DNA of 64,000 nucleotides from Bacteriovorax sp. MedPE-SWde (GCA_001874305.1 MPCU01000009.1:1-64000); one strand, 5' to 3'; positions 26,727 through 38,000 are shown, counted from the first letter of the stretch. Numbers and translations: made by a program. The notes: generated by a model from the letters alone, not told the origin.

Positions 26727-28671
26727 TTAAGTTCCATGTTTTTAAAGGGTGTTGTTCAGCATATCTAGAAACTGCTGAAAATACTCTTGCCCATTGTATA
26801 AGTCTAGGAGAGTGCACATCGTCAATAGCGCTTCTAAAGCTAAATAGGGCCTTATCATTATTACTTTTGTATCCATCTACAATAAAAGGGAGAGGAGTAC
26901 ATTGGCCTAGAGATTTTATTTGAAAATTAGATGGGTGAAGATCTTCAGCACATCCCATTCCATGTATAATTCCTTTTGGCTTGCTCTCCAAAAAGAATCG
27001 AGCACTTGTTAATGAAGATATTGGTCTTAACTTTAGCTGATATTCCTCGATAATTTTTTTATCAAGTGACTGAATCTTTGAATTATATTTATTCTTGAAA
27101 TAGTTAAAACTGAGGTCACCCTTGGTAAATAATTTTATAACTTTTTGTCCGTTAAGAATTACTGTTTGGGGACAATTGTAGGACTGGCATTTCTTTGACT
27201 CTGGTATTATCCAGCACCCTGTTTTGTAAGTTAATCTTTTTGGGTTGTATAGGCCGTGGTTTGCAACAAGGCATGATGGTCTTTGAGATTCAAGTTTACT
27301 TTGAAATAAAATATTAGAGACGACATTATTTTGTGCGTAACTTTCTGATTTGTGATTTCCTGGGACAAAAGGGTAGCATCTATCTTTTTTAGAAATAGAA
27401 TCCTTATAACAAATTTGTAGAGGCCATTTCTTTTCTTCTTTATTTTTTTGATAGATATTGTAAATAGATGCAAAGGAAGGAAATACACAGTCTTTAGGCG
27501 CCTGAGTTGCCTTTCCTTTTCCAAAGTGAGCTAGAACTCTAAATACATTAACTATTCCTGTATTGTTAATCAAAGATGGACAGTCATGGTAATCATTCTT
27601 AAGTCTCGAAATGTTAAGTGCATCAGAGATCTCTTTACATTCAGGCATTGGGTAAAGAACAGACTTTTGTCTTGCTCCAATTCGTGAACAGGAAAGGTTG
27701 TCACTTCGAAATTTTCTAATACATTTATTAATATCTGACTTTGTTAGGCTTTTCTTTTTTAGGAATTGTTTACACTTCCATGCCACCTTATATTTTGGAA
27801 CTTCAAAATTTGAAATTTTTGTCCAGTAGTCTTGATCACTATAAGATGAGCAGAACTTAGCTCTACTATCGTAATTATTACAAAGATTGGAGAAGTATGA
27901 GCGTTGAAGCTCTGTAAACTCTTTTAGGTAATCATTTCGTTCTTTTCTTAGTCTATTAATTCCAGATCTTTCGGATAGAGAAAGGGAAGGAGTCTTATTT
28001 AGATATACTTCAGCTTTATTTGCTAACTCTATTTTTTGCGTAATAGCGCATATATGTTCTGTATTTATGTTTTGCTGCCAGGATTTCCATTGTGTACGAC
28101 ATTCTGTCTTAGTCGTTGGAAGCTTAGGAGTAATCTTTGAGAGAGTCTTTTTAAGTCTTCCAGTTTCAAAGAACTCTTTTTGTTTGTATGACAGCTTACA
28201 GTGATTTTTGTAATATGTTTGAATAAAGAGTTCACTAGGTATTGCTACAGTTTTTTCTTTCTTCTTTATTTCTCGTAGGCTTACGTCCACATAATTCAAA
28301 GGAGTATTTCTTAGGTAGAGAACCTTATGTGAAAGGAAAGTATATAAAGAGCAATTGTTATTTAAAAATAGTTGAAGATAGTTATTAGGCGTGAAGAAAA
28401 GAATCTCTTCAAGTTGAGGCTTTGTTAACTCAACTTTTGCAGACTCTGAAATCAGTTGCTTCTTATCTTTTTTTTCTTTTTGAGAAAGCTGGTTATTCTT
28501 TTGTTTTAGGATTATTTCGAAGCTTTGAATGAGTCCCTTATTGGGAATAGAAGAAGGCCAGACCAAAGAGGTCTGACCTAATATAAAAAAACTAATCGAT
28601 AGTTTTAGCAAGAATTGATGCAACGTCTTCAATTTCAAGGTTTTCTGTTCCTGTTTTTTCGCTGATTCCAC
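26713..28671 (-). CDS. Large cysteine-rich exported protein, unknown function
   Basis: A 652-residue protein with a hydrophobic segment LLKLSISFFILGQTSLVW (residues ~21-38) that looks like a signal peptide behind a long basic lead. About 24 cysteines in the mature part suggest disulfides. The C-terminal half holds HGMGCAEDLHPSNF and a final conserved-looking FSFRSAIDDVHSPRLIQWAR. The start at ATG 28671 overlaps the iron-sulfur oxidoreductase gene by 80 bases. A TTG at 28614 would give a shorter n-region and a cleaner signal peptide, so the start is uncertain. I recognise no family. Confidence 0.6.
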   Translation of the reverse strand: MESAKKQEQKTLKLKTLHQFLLKLSISFFILGQTSLVWPSSIPNKGLIQSFEIILKQKNNQLSQKEKKDKKQLISESAKVELTKPQLEEILFFTPNNYLQLFLNNNCSLYTFLSHKVLYLRNTPLNYVDVSLREIKKKEKTVAIPSELFIQTYYKNHCKLSYKQKEFFETGRLKKTLSKITPKLPTTKTECRTQWKSWQQNINTEHICAITQKIELANKAEVYLNKTPSLSLSERSGINRLRKERNDYLKEFTELQRSYFSNLCNNYDSRAKFCSSYSDQDYWTKISNFEVPKYKVAWKCKQFLKKKSLTKSDINKCIRKFRSDNLSCSRIGARQKSVLYPMPECKEISDALNISRLKNDYHDCPSLINNTGIVNVFRVLAHFGKGKATQAPKDCVFPSFASIYNIYQKNKEEKKWPLQICYKDSISKKDRCYPFVPGNHKSESYAQNNVVSNILFQSKLESQRPSCLVANHGLYNPKRLTYKTGCWIIPESKKCQSYNCPQTVILNGQKVIKLFTKGDLSFNYFKNKYNSKIQSLDKKIIEEYQLKLRPISSLTSARFFLESKPKGIIHGMGCAEDLHPSNFQIKSLGQCTPLPFIVDGYKSNNDKALFSFRSAIDDVHSPRLIQWARVFSAVSRYAEQHPLKTWNLNGLY

Positions 28672-30616
28672 CTTTAAAGTTAATCATACAGAAAGAACAG
28701 GCCGTAGCCAACTTCTCCACTTTTTTCTCACCAACATCGGCAAGTCTTTCACCGGCAAGGTCTTTACCAGCTTCAACTTCATACCACATGTTACCACCAC
28801 CCATTCCACAGCATAGGGCAGTGTCTTTTGTTTTATCCATTTCTTTTATTTGTACCCCGGAAGCCTCAAGAATTTCTCTTGGTGCGTTATATTCTCCGTG
28901 GTGACGTCCAAGGTAACATGGATCATGGAAAGTTAGATTTTCTTCAACCTTTTTCTCTGGTTTAAGTTTACCTGATCTTAAAAGATCCGCGAGTAGTTCA
29001 GTGTGGTGAACTGTCTCAAATTGTCCGTCATCAAATTTTGCATATTCTTTACCAATCGTATGAAGACAGTGTGGACAATGTGTAACAACCTTACCGAAGT
29101 CATATTGATTCATGTTGGCAATATTTTCGATGGCGATTTCATAGAAAGAGTATTCGTCACCAAATCTTCTGATTGGGTCACCGTTACACTTTTCTGTTTT
29201 CCCCATTACTGCAAAACTAACACCTGCTTTCTTAAGTAACTTAACTGTATCTTGTACTACTTTTTGGTTAGAAGCATCATATGATCCTGCACAACCAACA
29301 TAGTAGAGATAATCAACTGTTTTACCTGATTCAATTACTGGAACATCTAATCCATCGGCCCACTTAAATCTGTCATCTTGTGAGATTCCCCATGGGTTAC
29401 CATTGATTTGTACCTTTTGAACTGCTGTCGCAGCATCTGTTGGTATCTCCCCTAAAGTCAGAGCTTTGTATCTCTTAGCACCCATGATGATATCAATGTG
29501 CTCGATATTCGCAGGACATTCTTCCATACAAGCACCACAAGTTGTACATGAGTCTAGCTCTATTGAGGAGTAAGTTTGCTTTTCCCAGAAGTCTGCATCT
29601 GTTTCACCAGAGGCATGTGTTTCTAGAGCAAGGTCTCTTGCTTTAGTGATAATTTTCTTTGGATCTAGAGGTCTCTCAGCACTATTGGCCGGACAGACTT
29701 GTGTACAACGTCCACACTCAACACATGCAAGTAGATCTAGCTTATTCTTCATTGTAAGTTCAGAGAGTTTTCCTAGGCCAAAAGTTTCAGCATTTTCATC
29801 TGTAAAATCCATTGGGTTTAGAACTGCACCTCTCCTTTGAGGAGTAACTAGTGCTGCTAAAGGAAGGATGAAGATGTGAGAAAACTTCGTGTAACCAATT
29901 GATGCGACAAAGGCCATTGTATTTACCATGTGAATCATCCACATCGCTCTATAAGAGTAGGCCCATGTTGTATCGGATAATCCAAACTTAGAGAATAATG
30001 AAGCAAGTGCCCAACCTACTGGTGACCAAGTCGCTTCTCCTGCTGGCATTCCTGTTCCCATGATACGGACACCCTCAATTAAGTAACCAATGATTACTAG
30101 AGAGGCGAGCATGGCATACATGAAAAGTTCTTGCTTTGGCTTTGTTGATTCAAGATAGTCTGGTTTATCAATATATCTTCTCTTGTAAGCTAGAGATAGA
30201 CCAACAAGCATCATGAGTCCTGCAATATCTGCACAAAACGAAACTACAATATATAGAGTTCCCTTATAGATTTTGAATGGAGTATCAAAATGTATTGCAA
30301 CAACGTCAGTGGCAATCCAGAGGATTACGAATCCCCAAAAGATCAGACCGTGAAAAAGAGCAACATTCTTAAATCGAGGAACTTTTCCTGTTAGAAAGGC
30401 TGTTTTAAAGAAACTTGACCAGTTTAGTTTCTCTGGCATCAGCTTCTTAAGTCCCTTAAGCCCTTCAGCTCCAGTAACAAAAAGTAGCTTTCCATAAAGA
30501 CCTTTGCACATCAAAAACATTGATGCGAAGAATAAAATATACATGACGTACTTAAAACTAGGTGGAATATTCCACATAATCTCGCGCGTCGCTAGTGTTG
30601 CGATGTCTCCACCCAT
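28592..30616 (-). CDS. FadF-like membrane iron-sulfur oxidoreductase (ETF:quinone type)
   Basis: The 674-residue protein combines an N-terminal membrane part (about six segments, residues ~20-265, like the nitrate reductase gamma subunit) with a ferredoxin module and two CCG domains. The ferredoxin module has two 4Fe-4S motifs, CVECGRCTQVCP near 297 and CTTCGACMEECP near 353. The CCG domains include HCPHCLH near 511 and CCGMGGG near 600. This layout is that of Bacillus FadF and related heterodisulfide-reductase-like proteins, which pass electrons from acyl-CoA dehydrogenase/ETF to menaquinone. No ETF genes are in the window. The upstream gene is divergent. Confidence 0.85.
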   Translation of the reverse strand: MGGDIATLATREIMWNIPPSFKYVMYILFFASMFLMCKGLYGKLLFVTGAEGLKGLKKLMPEKLNWSSFFKTAFLTGKVPRFKNVALFHGLIFWGFVILWIATDVVAIHFDTPFKIYKGTLYIVVSFCADIAGLMMLVGLSLAYKRRYIDKPDYLESTKPKQELFMYAMLASLVIIGYLIEGVRIMGTGMPAGEATWSPVGWALASLFSKFGLSDTTWAYSYRAMWMIHMVNTMAFVASIGYTKFSHIFILPLAALVTPQRRGAVLNPMDFTDENAETFGLGKLSELTMKNKLDLLACVECGRCTQVCPANSAERPLDPKKIITKARDLALETHASGETDADFWEKQTYSSIELDSCTTCGACMEECPANIEHIDIIMGAKRYKALTLGEIPTDAATAVQKVQINGNPWGISQDDRFKWADGLDVPVIESGKTVDYLYYVGCAGSYDASNQKVVQDTVKLLKKAGVSFAVMGKTEKCNGDPIRRFGDEYSFYEIAIENIANMNQYDFGKVVTHCPHCLHTIGKEYAKFDDGQFETVHHTELLADLLRSGKLKPEKKVEENLTFHDPCYLGRHHGEYNAPREILEASGVQIKEMDKTKDTALCCGMGGGNMWYEVEAGKDLAGERLADVGEKKVEKLATACSFCMINFKGGISEKTGTENLEIEDVASILAKTID

Positions 30617-30789
30617 AATTTGCCCTCACGTGTGATGAAAATTTGTTCAAGTTGTTGTTATATTAATTATTTTATAAAATATTTCTAAGAATAGTACTTA
30701 TTTTTTACTTATAACCGACAAGTTGTATAAGGTTATAGAATTACAATAAAAGTCTTAACAAATAAGTCGGTATTTAAAAAGAGAACTTA

Positions 30790-31791
30790 ATGAAAATATT
30801 CAAGTTATTGCCAATATTTATGTTCATCATTTCTTGTACGAAGGTCAAAACGATCAATAAGAAAGAGCATAGTTTTAATAGTTATCCAGAGAAGCTCATA
30901 ATCCTTCAGGTTCCAGGCTTGAGTGAAGAGCATCTCGCATACTTGAGGTTTCAAAAACCGCTAATGAAAGAGGCGACTTGGCCTGAGAATTTCACATGTT
31001 TTGGAAAAATGTGGAGATTTAATCTACATTCAACTAGGCCTAAGGTTGAAGATAGTCTACTTTCGCAGATTACTGGTTATTCTGGATCTGAGCAAAAGTG
31101 CGAAAAGTATAATAAGAACACTGTTTGGTCTGTATTAAGTAAATTCAATTATCAAACTGCAATTGTGGAAAGAGGAAGCAGTGAGTTTATTGAGAACGCT
31201 TTAAAATGCAATGACAAATATTTCAAAGATAGCGCTACTTTTATTTCTACTGCAAGAGCGAAAGGTGAGAATATATTTCACCATCAAAGATCTGGCAGTT
31301 ATGAGAACTCTAAGGTTTACTATGATGATAGTTGTTCAAAAGGTGAATGCTTCTCTAAGTCTTCCGAAGTTTTCTTTCATGCTTGGAACTCTCTAACAAA
31401 TAGACCAAAAAAGTTAATGATCTATAGAGACCATGGTTTATTAAATGCTATAAAGGCCAATGATAGAGAAAAATTCTATAGCTCTTTAGTTGATTTGAAT
31501 AAGCTTGTAGGAGACATACAAAAGCAAATTCAAAGTAAGAACCCTGATTCCCTTGTTGTAGTTACGTCTACATCTCCTCGACATATCAACTGGCCTAAGG
31601 ACAGTAGAAGCTGGAAGAGATTAAATCTTGCGAAATCATCTCGAGATGGAGAACTTCTTTCTCCTGTTTGGGCGAATGGGGCAATGTCTGAAAATTTCTG
31701 TGGGATGTTTTCTGAATTTGAAATCTTTGAAAGAGTTTTTTGGCGCCCTAAGAAGAGTCGCTTTCCACTTGTGGACGCCTTGGGATTTTAG
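30790..31791 (+). CDS. Lipoprotein with alkaline-phosphatase-superfamily-like fold, degenerate
   Basis: A 333-residue protein with a lipoprotein signal MKIFKLLPIFMFIISC (lipid-modified Cys near residue 16). The order of LIILQVPGLSEEHLAYLR near the N-terminus and MIYRDHGLLNAI near residue 215 recalls the metal-site segments of phosphatase/sulfatase relatives (e.g. LIxIDGL and DHG). However, the usual Asp and Thr/Ser ligands of the first segment are absent. The function is unknown and activity doubtful. It converges on hslO with a 4-base overlap. Confidence 0.5.
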   Translation: MKIFKLLPIFMFIISCTKVKTINKKEHSFNSYPEKLIILQVPGLSEEHLAYLRFQKPLMKEATWPENFTCFGKMWRFNLHSTRPKVEDSLLSQITGYSGSEQKCEKYNKNTVWSVLSKFNYQTAIVERGSSEFIENALKCNDKYFKDSATFISTARAKGENIFHHQRSGSYENSKVYYDDSCSKGECFSKSSEVFFHAWNSLTNRPKKLMIYRDHGLLNAIKANDREKFYSSLVDLNKLVGDIQKQIQSKNPDSLVVVTSTSPRHINWPKDSRSWKRLNLAKSSRDGELLSPVWANGAMSENFCGMFSEFEIFERVFWRPKKSRFPLVDALGF

Positions 31792-32639
31792 TGTTTAAGT
31801 TGGATGAGATTAATAATTTCATCCTTCGTTATTAGGTAGTCTGTTTTACAATAGTCGCACTTTGCTTCTAGAGACTCTTTACCGTCAAAAATATCGTTAA
31901 TAGTACTATTTCCTGTTAGGCTTGCAATACCTGTAACCATTCGATCTCTTGAACAATTACATTTAAAAGCGATATCTTTTGTACCTATTAGCTCAAAGCC
32001 TAGTGATACGATAGAGCTTTCAATTTTTTCAAAATCAGTCACTGAATTTTGGAAGAGCTCAGAAATTCTTGGCTCGATTTCAGACCAGTATTCTTTAAGT
32101 GTCTTTCTTTCAACAACCTCTTCTTTATTTACATTCTTTTGAGGTAGACGAGAAAAGAGTACCGCTTGGTCGGATGTGTCCGATAAGAAAACTTCTGAAT
32201 TTATTTGGTATGAATCTTTAAGAATCATATTGATTACTTCATTTGTTGACTGAGAGTTAACCTTCATAATTGATGTATATGGTGAAGGACTGTGAGGAAA
32301 CATTTTCGACTGTCTAACTTGACCTGTGAATGTTTCCGGAAGCTCGTCAAATGTTTCAGGTAGGAGAAGTGTTCTCATATTTCCAGAAGAGTTCATTTCA
32401 ATTTTTAGTCTAAAATATGGTTCGTCTGAGTCAATAAAGAGTCCCATATTTTCTTGTGGCTTAAGGAAGTTCACAAGAGGAAGAGAACTTAGGATACTAT
32501 TTCTAAAGAAGTGAAATCCTTTATTCTTTAAGTTGTGGATGATGGCAAGATCATGAATAACTTTTTGTCCTTCAAAGAAGGAAATTGTGAATCCATTTTT
32601 AGGATCGATAAAGTTAAAAAGACGACTTTCTGGTAGCAT
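31788..32639 (-). CDS. hslO: Redox-regulated chaperone Hsp33
   Basis: Holdase activated by oxidation and unfolding. The 283-residue protein has GNMRTLLLPETFDELPETFTG-type sequence in the N-terminal substrate domain. The C-terminal zinc switch is FKCNCSRDRM (CxC) followed 28 residues later by KCDYCKTDY (CxxC). All four zinc cysteines are present, so the redox switch should work. A good ribosome site (GGAGAATATC) precedes ATG 32639. It is divergent from the addB-like gene. Confidence 0.93.
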   Translation of the reverse strand: MLPESRLFNFIDPKNGFTISFFEGQKVIHDLAIIHNLKNKGFHFFRNSILSSLPLVNFLKPQENMGLFIDSDEPYFRLKIEMNSSGNMRTLLLPETFDELPETFTGQVRQSKMFPHSPSPYTSIMKVNSQSTNEVINMILKDSYQINSEVFLSDTSDQAVLFSRLPQKNVNKEEVVERKTLKEYWSEIEPRISELFQNSVTDFEKIESSIVSLGFELIGTKDIAFKCNCSRDRMVTGIASLTGNSTINDIFDGKESLEAKCDYCKTDYLITKDEIINLIQLKH

Positions 32640-32714
32640 GATGATATTCTCCTATAATCTGTTAGGGGTATACCTTAATCAGAGCAATGTGTCATCGTAA
32701 ATAATGGAATACTT

Positions 32715-35051
32715 ATGCTGAACGTCTTTCAATACACAAAAGATATTACCGAAATTATTGACTTGGTGCAGGAGCAAGAAAGCTGGAAAGCAATTTGTCC
32801 CAGTCCCCAAAAAGCCGATATGTTTAGAGAGATCATTAACGAACTCGGGCTTGGTGATAAGGTGCAAGTTCTTACAATTAGTAAGTTTGTTGCAGATATT
32901 TTGGCCCTTGGTGAGGAGATCAACAAAGTTAGTAAGTCTCAACTATTAATGGATCTTTGGACGTTGTGGAAAATTAAAATAAATAATGATTATGAGAAAT
33001 ATCGATTCTGCTTTGATTTATTCACTGAGATTCGAAGTTATAGTCTTTCGAGTGAAATATTTGTAGACCTTAAAGATCTAATTGAAGAGCAGTACCATGA
33101 AGGGATTACTTTATTTAATGCCTACTTTAACTCTCTTGAGATTGTAGACGAGCAAAGGTCCTATAACTTAGTTGGAGATTTATTCGGGAACTCCGACTTA
33201 GATATGTCTTATATTTTTTGGGGATACGACCACCTTAATGCAAATCAAATTGATATGCTTAAGCGTATGGGGGAGGCCGTTGAGGTTACTGTTCCTATCG
33301 CAAGTAATATTCTAACGAATTGTGACAACCTAGACTGGCCGACATGGCTAACGACTCAGGATTATGAAGATAGTACAAGTGATGAAAAAGAAATCGAAGT
33401 AAGGGCCTATGAGGTACCAAAGGGAAGAATTAGTGAATACCTTGAAGAGATAAATGAGACTCGAAACTCTAATATAGTTCATATTGATAAAACACTATCA
33501 CTTCAAAAGATAAATTCTTTATTTTTTGATAAGCAAAACTTCAAAGTTTCATATGAGTTATTTAATCATGCAACTGAAGATGTTTTTAATCACCTCAATG
33601 AATTATTCAAGCAGGGGAAAAAGTTAGAAGCGAATCTTTTTGTAGATAAAATTTCTGAAATTTCATTAAAGTACTTAAAAGAAAATAAACTCTCAGAGTT
33701 TAAAGTAAGCCTAACACTCAAAGAGACAATTCAAAAATTCATTGAGCAATCAGAACTTAATGAAAATATAGAAATTGGTGACCTGAAATGTGTAAAAGAG
33801 ATACTGTCTCTTGATCTACCAAGAAGTTCTTTTGTTAGTCTTGTTGACTCAGATGATCTCGGGATTTACGAAAGAGACTTTCTCCTTAAGAACTTTACGA
33901 ATGGGAAAAACTTCTTATTTGTAGAGCAATCAAGTTCTGCATCACTACAGGATAGTTTTAAATTTTCGAATGAGCTCATGTCTGTACTTTCTGCATTTGG
34001 CCCTCTTCAATCAAAAAAGTATGAAGTGTTGAATCTTAAAAACTTACTCTCTAGTTTCTTTATCAAGGGTGGAGAGATAATTTTTGAGAGTGGAGCATTT
34101 GAAAACTCAATTGAATGGGATGATATTCTTAAAGATATTAAGTTTGATATTATTGATATTTCAAAAAGTAATAGACCAAACTCTTTAGAAGAGAAGAAAT
34201 ACACTTCTCAAAAAATAAAGAGGATTTCAGCGACTAGAGTTCAATCATATATTGATTGTCCGCGAAAGTACTATCTAGACTATGTAAATAAGCTTGATAT
34301 CGGAGCGAGAAGTAAGGATATAATTGGTGCCGATATAAAAGGTGTTGTTGAACACGACGTCATAGAGAATTATGTTAAAGATAATTCCGAATGGAGTGAC
34401 TCTAAACACTTAGAGATCATAACTGAATCATTTGAGAATATCTTAGAAACTTCAGGCGTTACTTCAACAGAGATTATGAAGAAAAGTGCTGAAGCAGAAA
34501 TTGTTGCTTATACAACATCTACTATTAAAGAGCTTTTAAATGCAAAAAAGGATCTTGGTTTAAAGCTAGAGTTTGAAGTCGATATATCTGACTTTAATGA
34601 TACTGCCTCTGGGAGGATCGACCTGCTCGTGGACTATAATGGAAAAAAATATATCTTTGATTTTAAGCGATCTTCATTTGGAATCCCTACGAAGACAGAC
34701 TTTGAAAAGTATAACAAGATTCAGCTATGGTATTACATGAAGGTATTAAAAGATGCTGGCCATGAAATAGGAGGGTTTGGTTATATAAATCTCTCTGAAC
34801 TTGATACATCTTTAATATATTTATGTGATGAAGAAAGCATATTATTTGAAAAACTATTTTCTGACTGTAAGGTTCAAAAATTAAAATCAACAATGGAAGA
34901 AGCCTTAGTCAGTTTTTCTGAAGTTTTTAATAAAATAATCAATGATATTGAAAATGAAGAAAAGTATATTCCAGCACCAAAAAACGCGATGATATGTTCT
35001 TTTTGTATGGCCGGACCAGTTTGTCCAAAGTCTGATTCGGAGATTGATTAA
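32715..35051 (+). CDS. addB: AddB-like recombination nuclease subunit (helicase-dead, Fe-S nuclease)
   Basis: A 778-residue protein whose C-terminal part (from ~505) is a PD-(D/E)XK nuclease. GRIDLLVDYNGKKYIFDFKR holds the catalytic D...DxK. The four cysteines of the AddB-type Fe-S staple are split as IDCPRKYYLDY (near 515) and CSFCMAGPVC (near 761). The N-terminal half is the inactive helicase-like region. I see no Walker A, unlike Bacillus AddB, and the protein is about 390 residues shorter. It shares its last base with the addA-like start (TAATG). The pair should process double-strand ends for RecA. Confidence 0.85.
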   Translation: MLNVFQYTKDITEIIDLVQEQESWKAICPSPQKADMFREIINELGLGDKVQVLTISKFVADILALGEEINKVSKSQLLMDLWTLWKIKINNDYEKYRFCFDLFTEIRSYSLSSEIFVDLKDLIEEQYHEGITLFNAYFNSLEIVDEQRSYNLVGDLFGNSDLDMSYIFWGYDHLNANQIDMLKRMGEAVEVTVPIASNILTNCDNLDWPTWLTTQDYEDSTSDEKEIEVRAYEVPKGRISEYLEEINETRNSNIVHIDKTLSLQKINSLFFDKQNFKVSYELFNHATEDVFNHLNELFKQGKKLEANLFVDKISEISLKYLKENKLSEFKVSLTLKETIQKFIEQSELNENIEIGDLKCVKEILSLDLPRSSFVSLVDSDDLGIYERDFLLKNFTNGKNFLFVEQSSSASLQDSFKFSNELMSVLSAFGPLQSKKYEVLNLKNLLSSFFIKGGEIIFESGAFENSIEWDDILKDIKFDIIDISKSNRPNSLEEKKYTSQKIKRISATRVQSYIDCPRKYYLDYVNKLDIGARSKDIIGADIKGVVEHDVIENYVKDNSEWSDSKHLEIITESFENILETSGVTSTEIMKKSAEAEIVAYTTSTIKELLNAKKDLGLKLEFEVDISDFNDTASGRIDLLVDYNGKKYIFDFKRSSFGIPTKTDFEKYNKIQLWYYMKVLKDAGHEIGGFGYINLSELDTSLIYLCDEESILFEKLFSDCKVQKLKSTMEEALVSFSEVFNKIINDIENEEKYIPAPKNAMICSFCMAGPVCPKSDSEID

Positions 35052-38000
35052 TGAGAAGTCCAAACGCTGAACAAGTTAAAGCTATAAAACATAATGGTGG
35101 TGTGTTGTTAAACGCAGGGGCCGGCTCTGGTAAGACATTTGTTTTAATAGAACATATACATTACTTAATTGAAGAGTTTATTCAATCGCGTGAAAATACA
35201 CCTGTTGAAATATTTAAAAAAGATCTAAAAAACTATTTGAATAAAATAGTTCTGATGACTTTTACGAATGATGCCGCTGCCGAAATAAGAGAAAGATTAT
35301 TTAAAAGATTTGAAGATTTAGATGGTGAGAAGTGGGCAGTTGTTCCAGATTGCTTAATGGCAATGAACGTTAGTACAATTCACGGTTTTTGTTTAAAAAT
35401 GATTAAACAAGGACTGATTGAAGGTGCCCCTGGACAAATTGAGATTACTGACGAATTTCAAATCGCGAAGAAAATTGAAATTCTAGTTGAACAGTGGTTT
35501 GAAAGAAGAAATGATTCAGAGATCAACGATTCATTTATTAAAAATTACACTTCAATTGTAAAGGCGATGCAGTTTATTTTCTCTTCTCCTGAATTACGCT
35601 CCGAATGGGCGGCGGGAGTTAGATATTCCGTGTCTAATTTTGATGAGAATAAATTCTGGAATGAGTTATTCGTACTTCTTGAAATAAGTGAATTTTGGAA
35701 TAAGCAGTCAAACTTGGCTGAAGCCGAAGAGTTTAGAGGAAAGCCTTGGTTTAATCTACTTGAAGGACTTAACTCTCTAAAGACTAAAGAAGAGATATCA
35801 TTTTCTGATCTACTGGAAGTCGAACATCTCTTTAAGACAGTGGGAAGACTTGTTGTTTCGAAAAAAGTCTCTTTAAGCTTAAAGGAAGATGTAAATACGG
35901 CGAAGAAAATAAAAGAATTTATGAAGTCTTACGGGGAAGATTTAAAATTCTTTTTTGATTTTAAAGAAACCTTTAAGACTTGGGAAGATAGCTTTAAAGA
36001 TCTATTTAATTTTATAGACTCTCGATACTATGATCTCGCAGGTATAGGATTTGCAGACTTAGAGTATCTTGTTGTTAGAGCTCTCAAGGAGAGTGAAGCT
36101 ACACGAGAACAAGTCCAAAAGAACTTCAGTTACCTTATTGTTGATGAATTTCAAGACACTTCTTGGGTTCAGTATGAAATTATTAAACAAACTATCGGAG
36201 AGAACTTTAGCAACTTATTCTGTGTTGGTGATCGTAAGCAAGCAATTTATGGATTTAGAGGTGGTGAACTAGGCGTTTTTAATGAAACATGTGAGAAAAT
36301 TCCGCAAAATTTAATTATGAGGAATAACTACCGCTCTGAAGAGAAAGTTGTGACATTTAACAATAATTTCTTTGAATATATTTTTGGGTTAGGTAGAGAA
36401 TTTAAAGGAAGTGATAACTTCTCCGTTGAGGTCGATGCTCAAGAGTTTCCAAAAGATGTAAAAGAACAGGCCAAAGGGCATGCTTCTGAGTTTACGATCT
36501 CAATTGAGGATGAAGATATTAAAAGGCCTAGTCCTATTGATATGAATAAATGGGAGTCTCTAGGTATTTTTCAGCGAATTACAGATACTCAAAAGTCTGC
36601 ACCAGAAGAAGAGATATGTATTCTATATAAGAATCTAGGCCCAAGTAAAATGTTAATTGAAAAACTTATTGAGGCCGAAATACCTTTTCAGGCTCAAGTA
36701 AAAGTTCCATTTGTAGAAGATCCATTTATGGCGATCTTCAGTGCATTTGTAGATTTTCTATTAGAAGTCGATCGTGCACCAAGTGAGCAATTACATTGGG
36801 ATAAATGTGTTAAGTATCTTGATTTCTACCTAATGGGAATATCGGAACACTACTATGATAAAAGCCAAAAATTATCAGCAGAATGTCTAAGAGAGCTATA
36901 CTACAAGTATAAACAAAGTGGAATTGAGGTTTCTTTTTGGTCTTTAGTTTTTGAATTAGGATATGCAAATTCATCTTATGAAAATAATGCTAAAAAGATT
37001 TCTGAAATAATAAAGAGTTCATCTGGAAAAATTTCTGAAATATGGAAAGCACTTTCTGCAATCTCTGGAAAAAGCTATAGTACTAAATTTAATTTTATGA
37101 AGTCTCCAAAAGTATATATCATGACAACTCACGCCTCTAAGGGGCTTCAGTATGACAATGTTATAATAGGAGGTGTTCATACTAATGGTCGTAGAGTTGC
37201 GAATACTGAGACTATGGGAATGCTTCCTGGTTCTTTTAGGTGGAGTTCTGACTTATTGAAGAAGAAGCTTCATCGTTCTCCTATGTACATTTATGAAAAT
37301 GTGGTCAAGTCCCATAAAGAATACTCGGAATCGAAGAGACTTTTCTATGTTGCCTGCACTCGAGCAGTTAAGTCGATTGAGTGGATAAATCTCCAGTTAA
37401 ATGGAAAAGAAATCTCATCAAGTAAGGAAAGTTGGATAAATGCTCTTCGAATTTTTGTTGATGACACTTATGAGAAAAAAATCTTGGAGTTAAAAGACGT
37501 TAATTCGCTACCCCCTTCAAAAGCACCAATGTATTTTATGGATGCCCTAGGAGTAAGTGGTAGAAGCGAAAAGATGAAAATTGGTTTAGTTTCAGAACTA
37601 TCAGTAACAAAGTTGTCTTTACTTGCTCTTTGTCCTAAGAAGTTTTATCTCTCACAAATTTTAAAACTTGATGATCAGTGGAAAGAGTTCTCAGAAGAAA
37701 ATGATATCGAACTTCCGGCCCGTATTGGTGTATCTGACGCTCAAAGAGGAACGAGACTTCACTATCAGATTGAGAATACCATTAAAGGTGAGCCTGTTGA
37801 AAATGGTGAAGAAGACATATTGAACTGGGTTAAAACTGAACTTAAAAAGGTATCAGATAAAGAACTTGTTTCAGAAAGAGAGATGAAGTTCTCATTTTTT
37901 GGACAAATGATAACTGGGATACCTGATTTAGTAGTTGAAGAGAACGGTCAGGTAGAAGAAATATGGGATTTTAAATCTGGTCTATGTGATGACGAGGACA

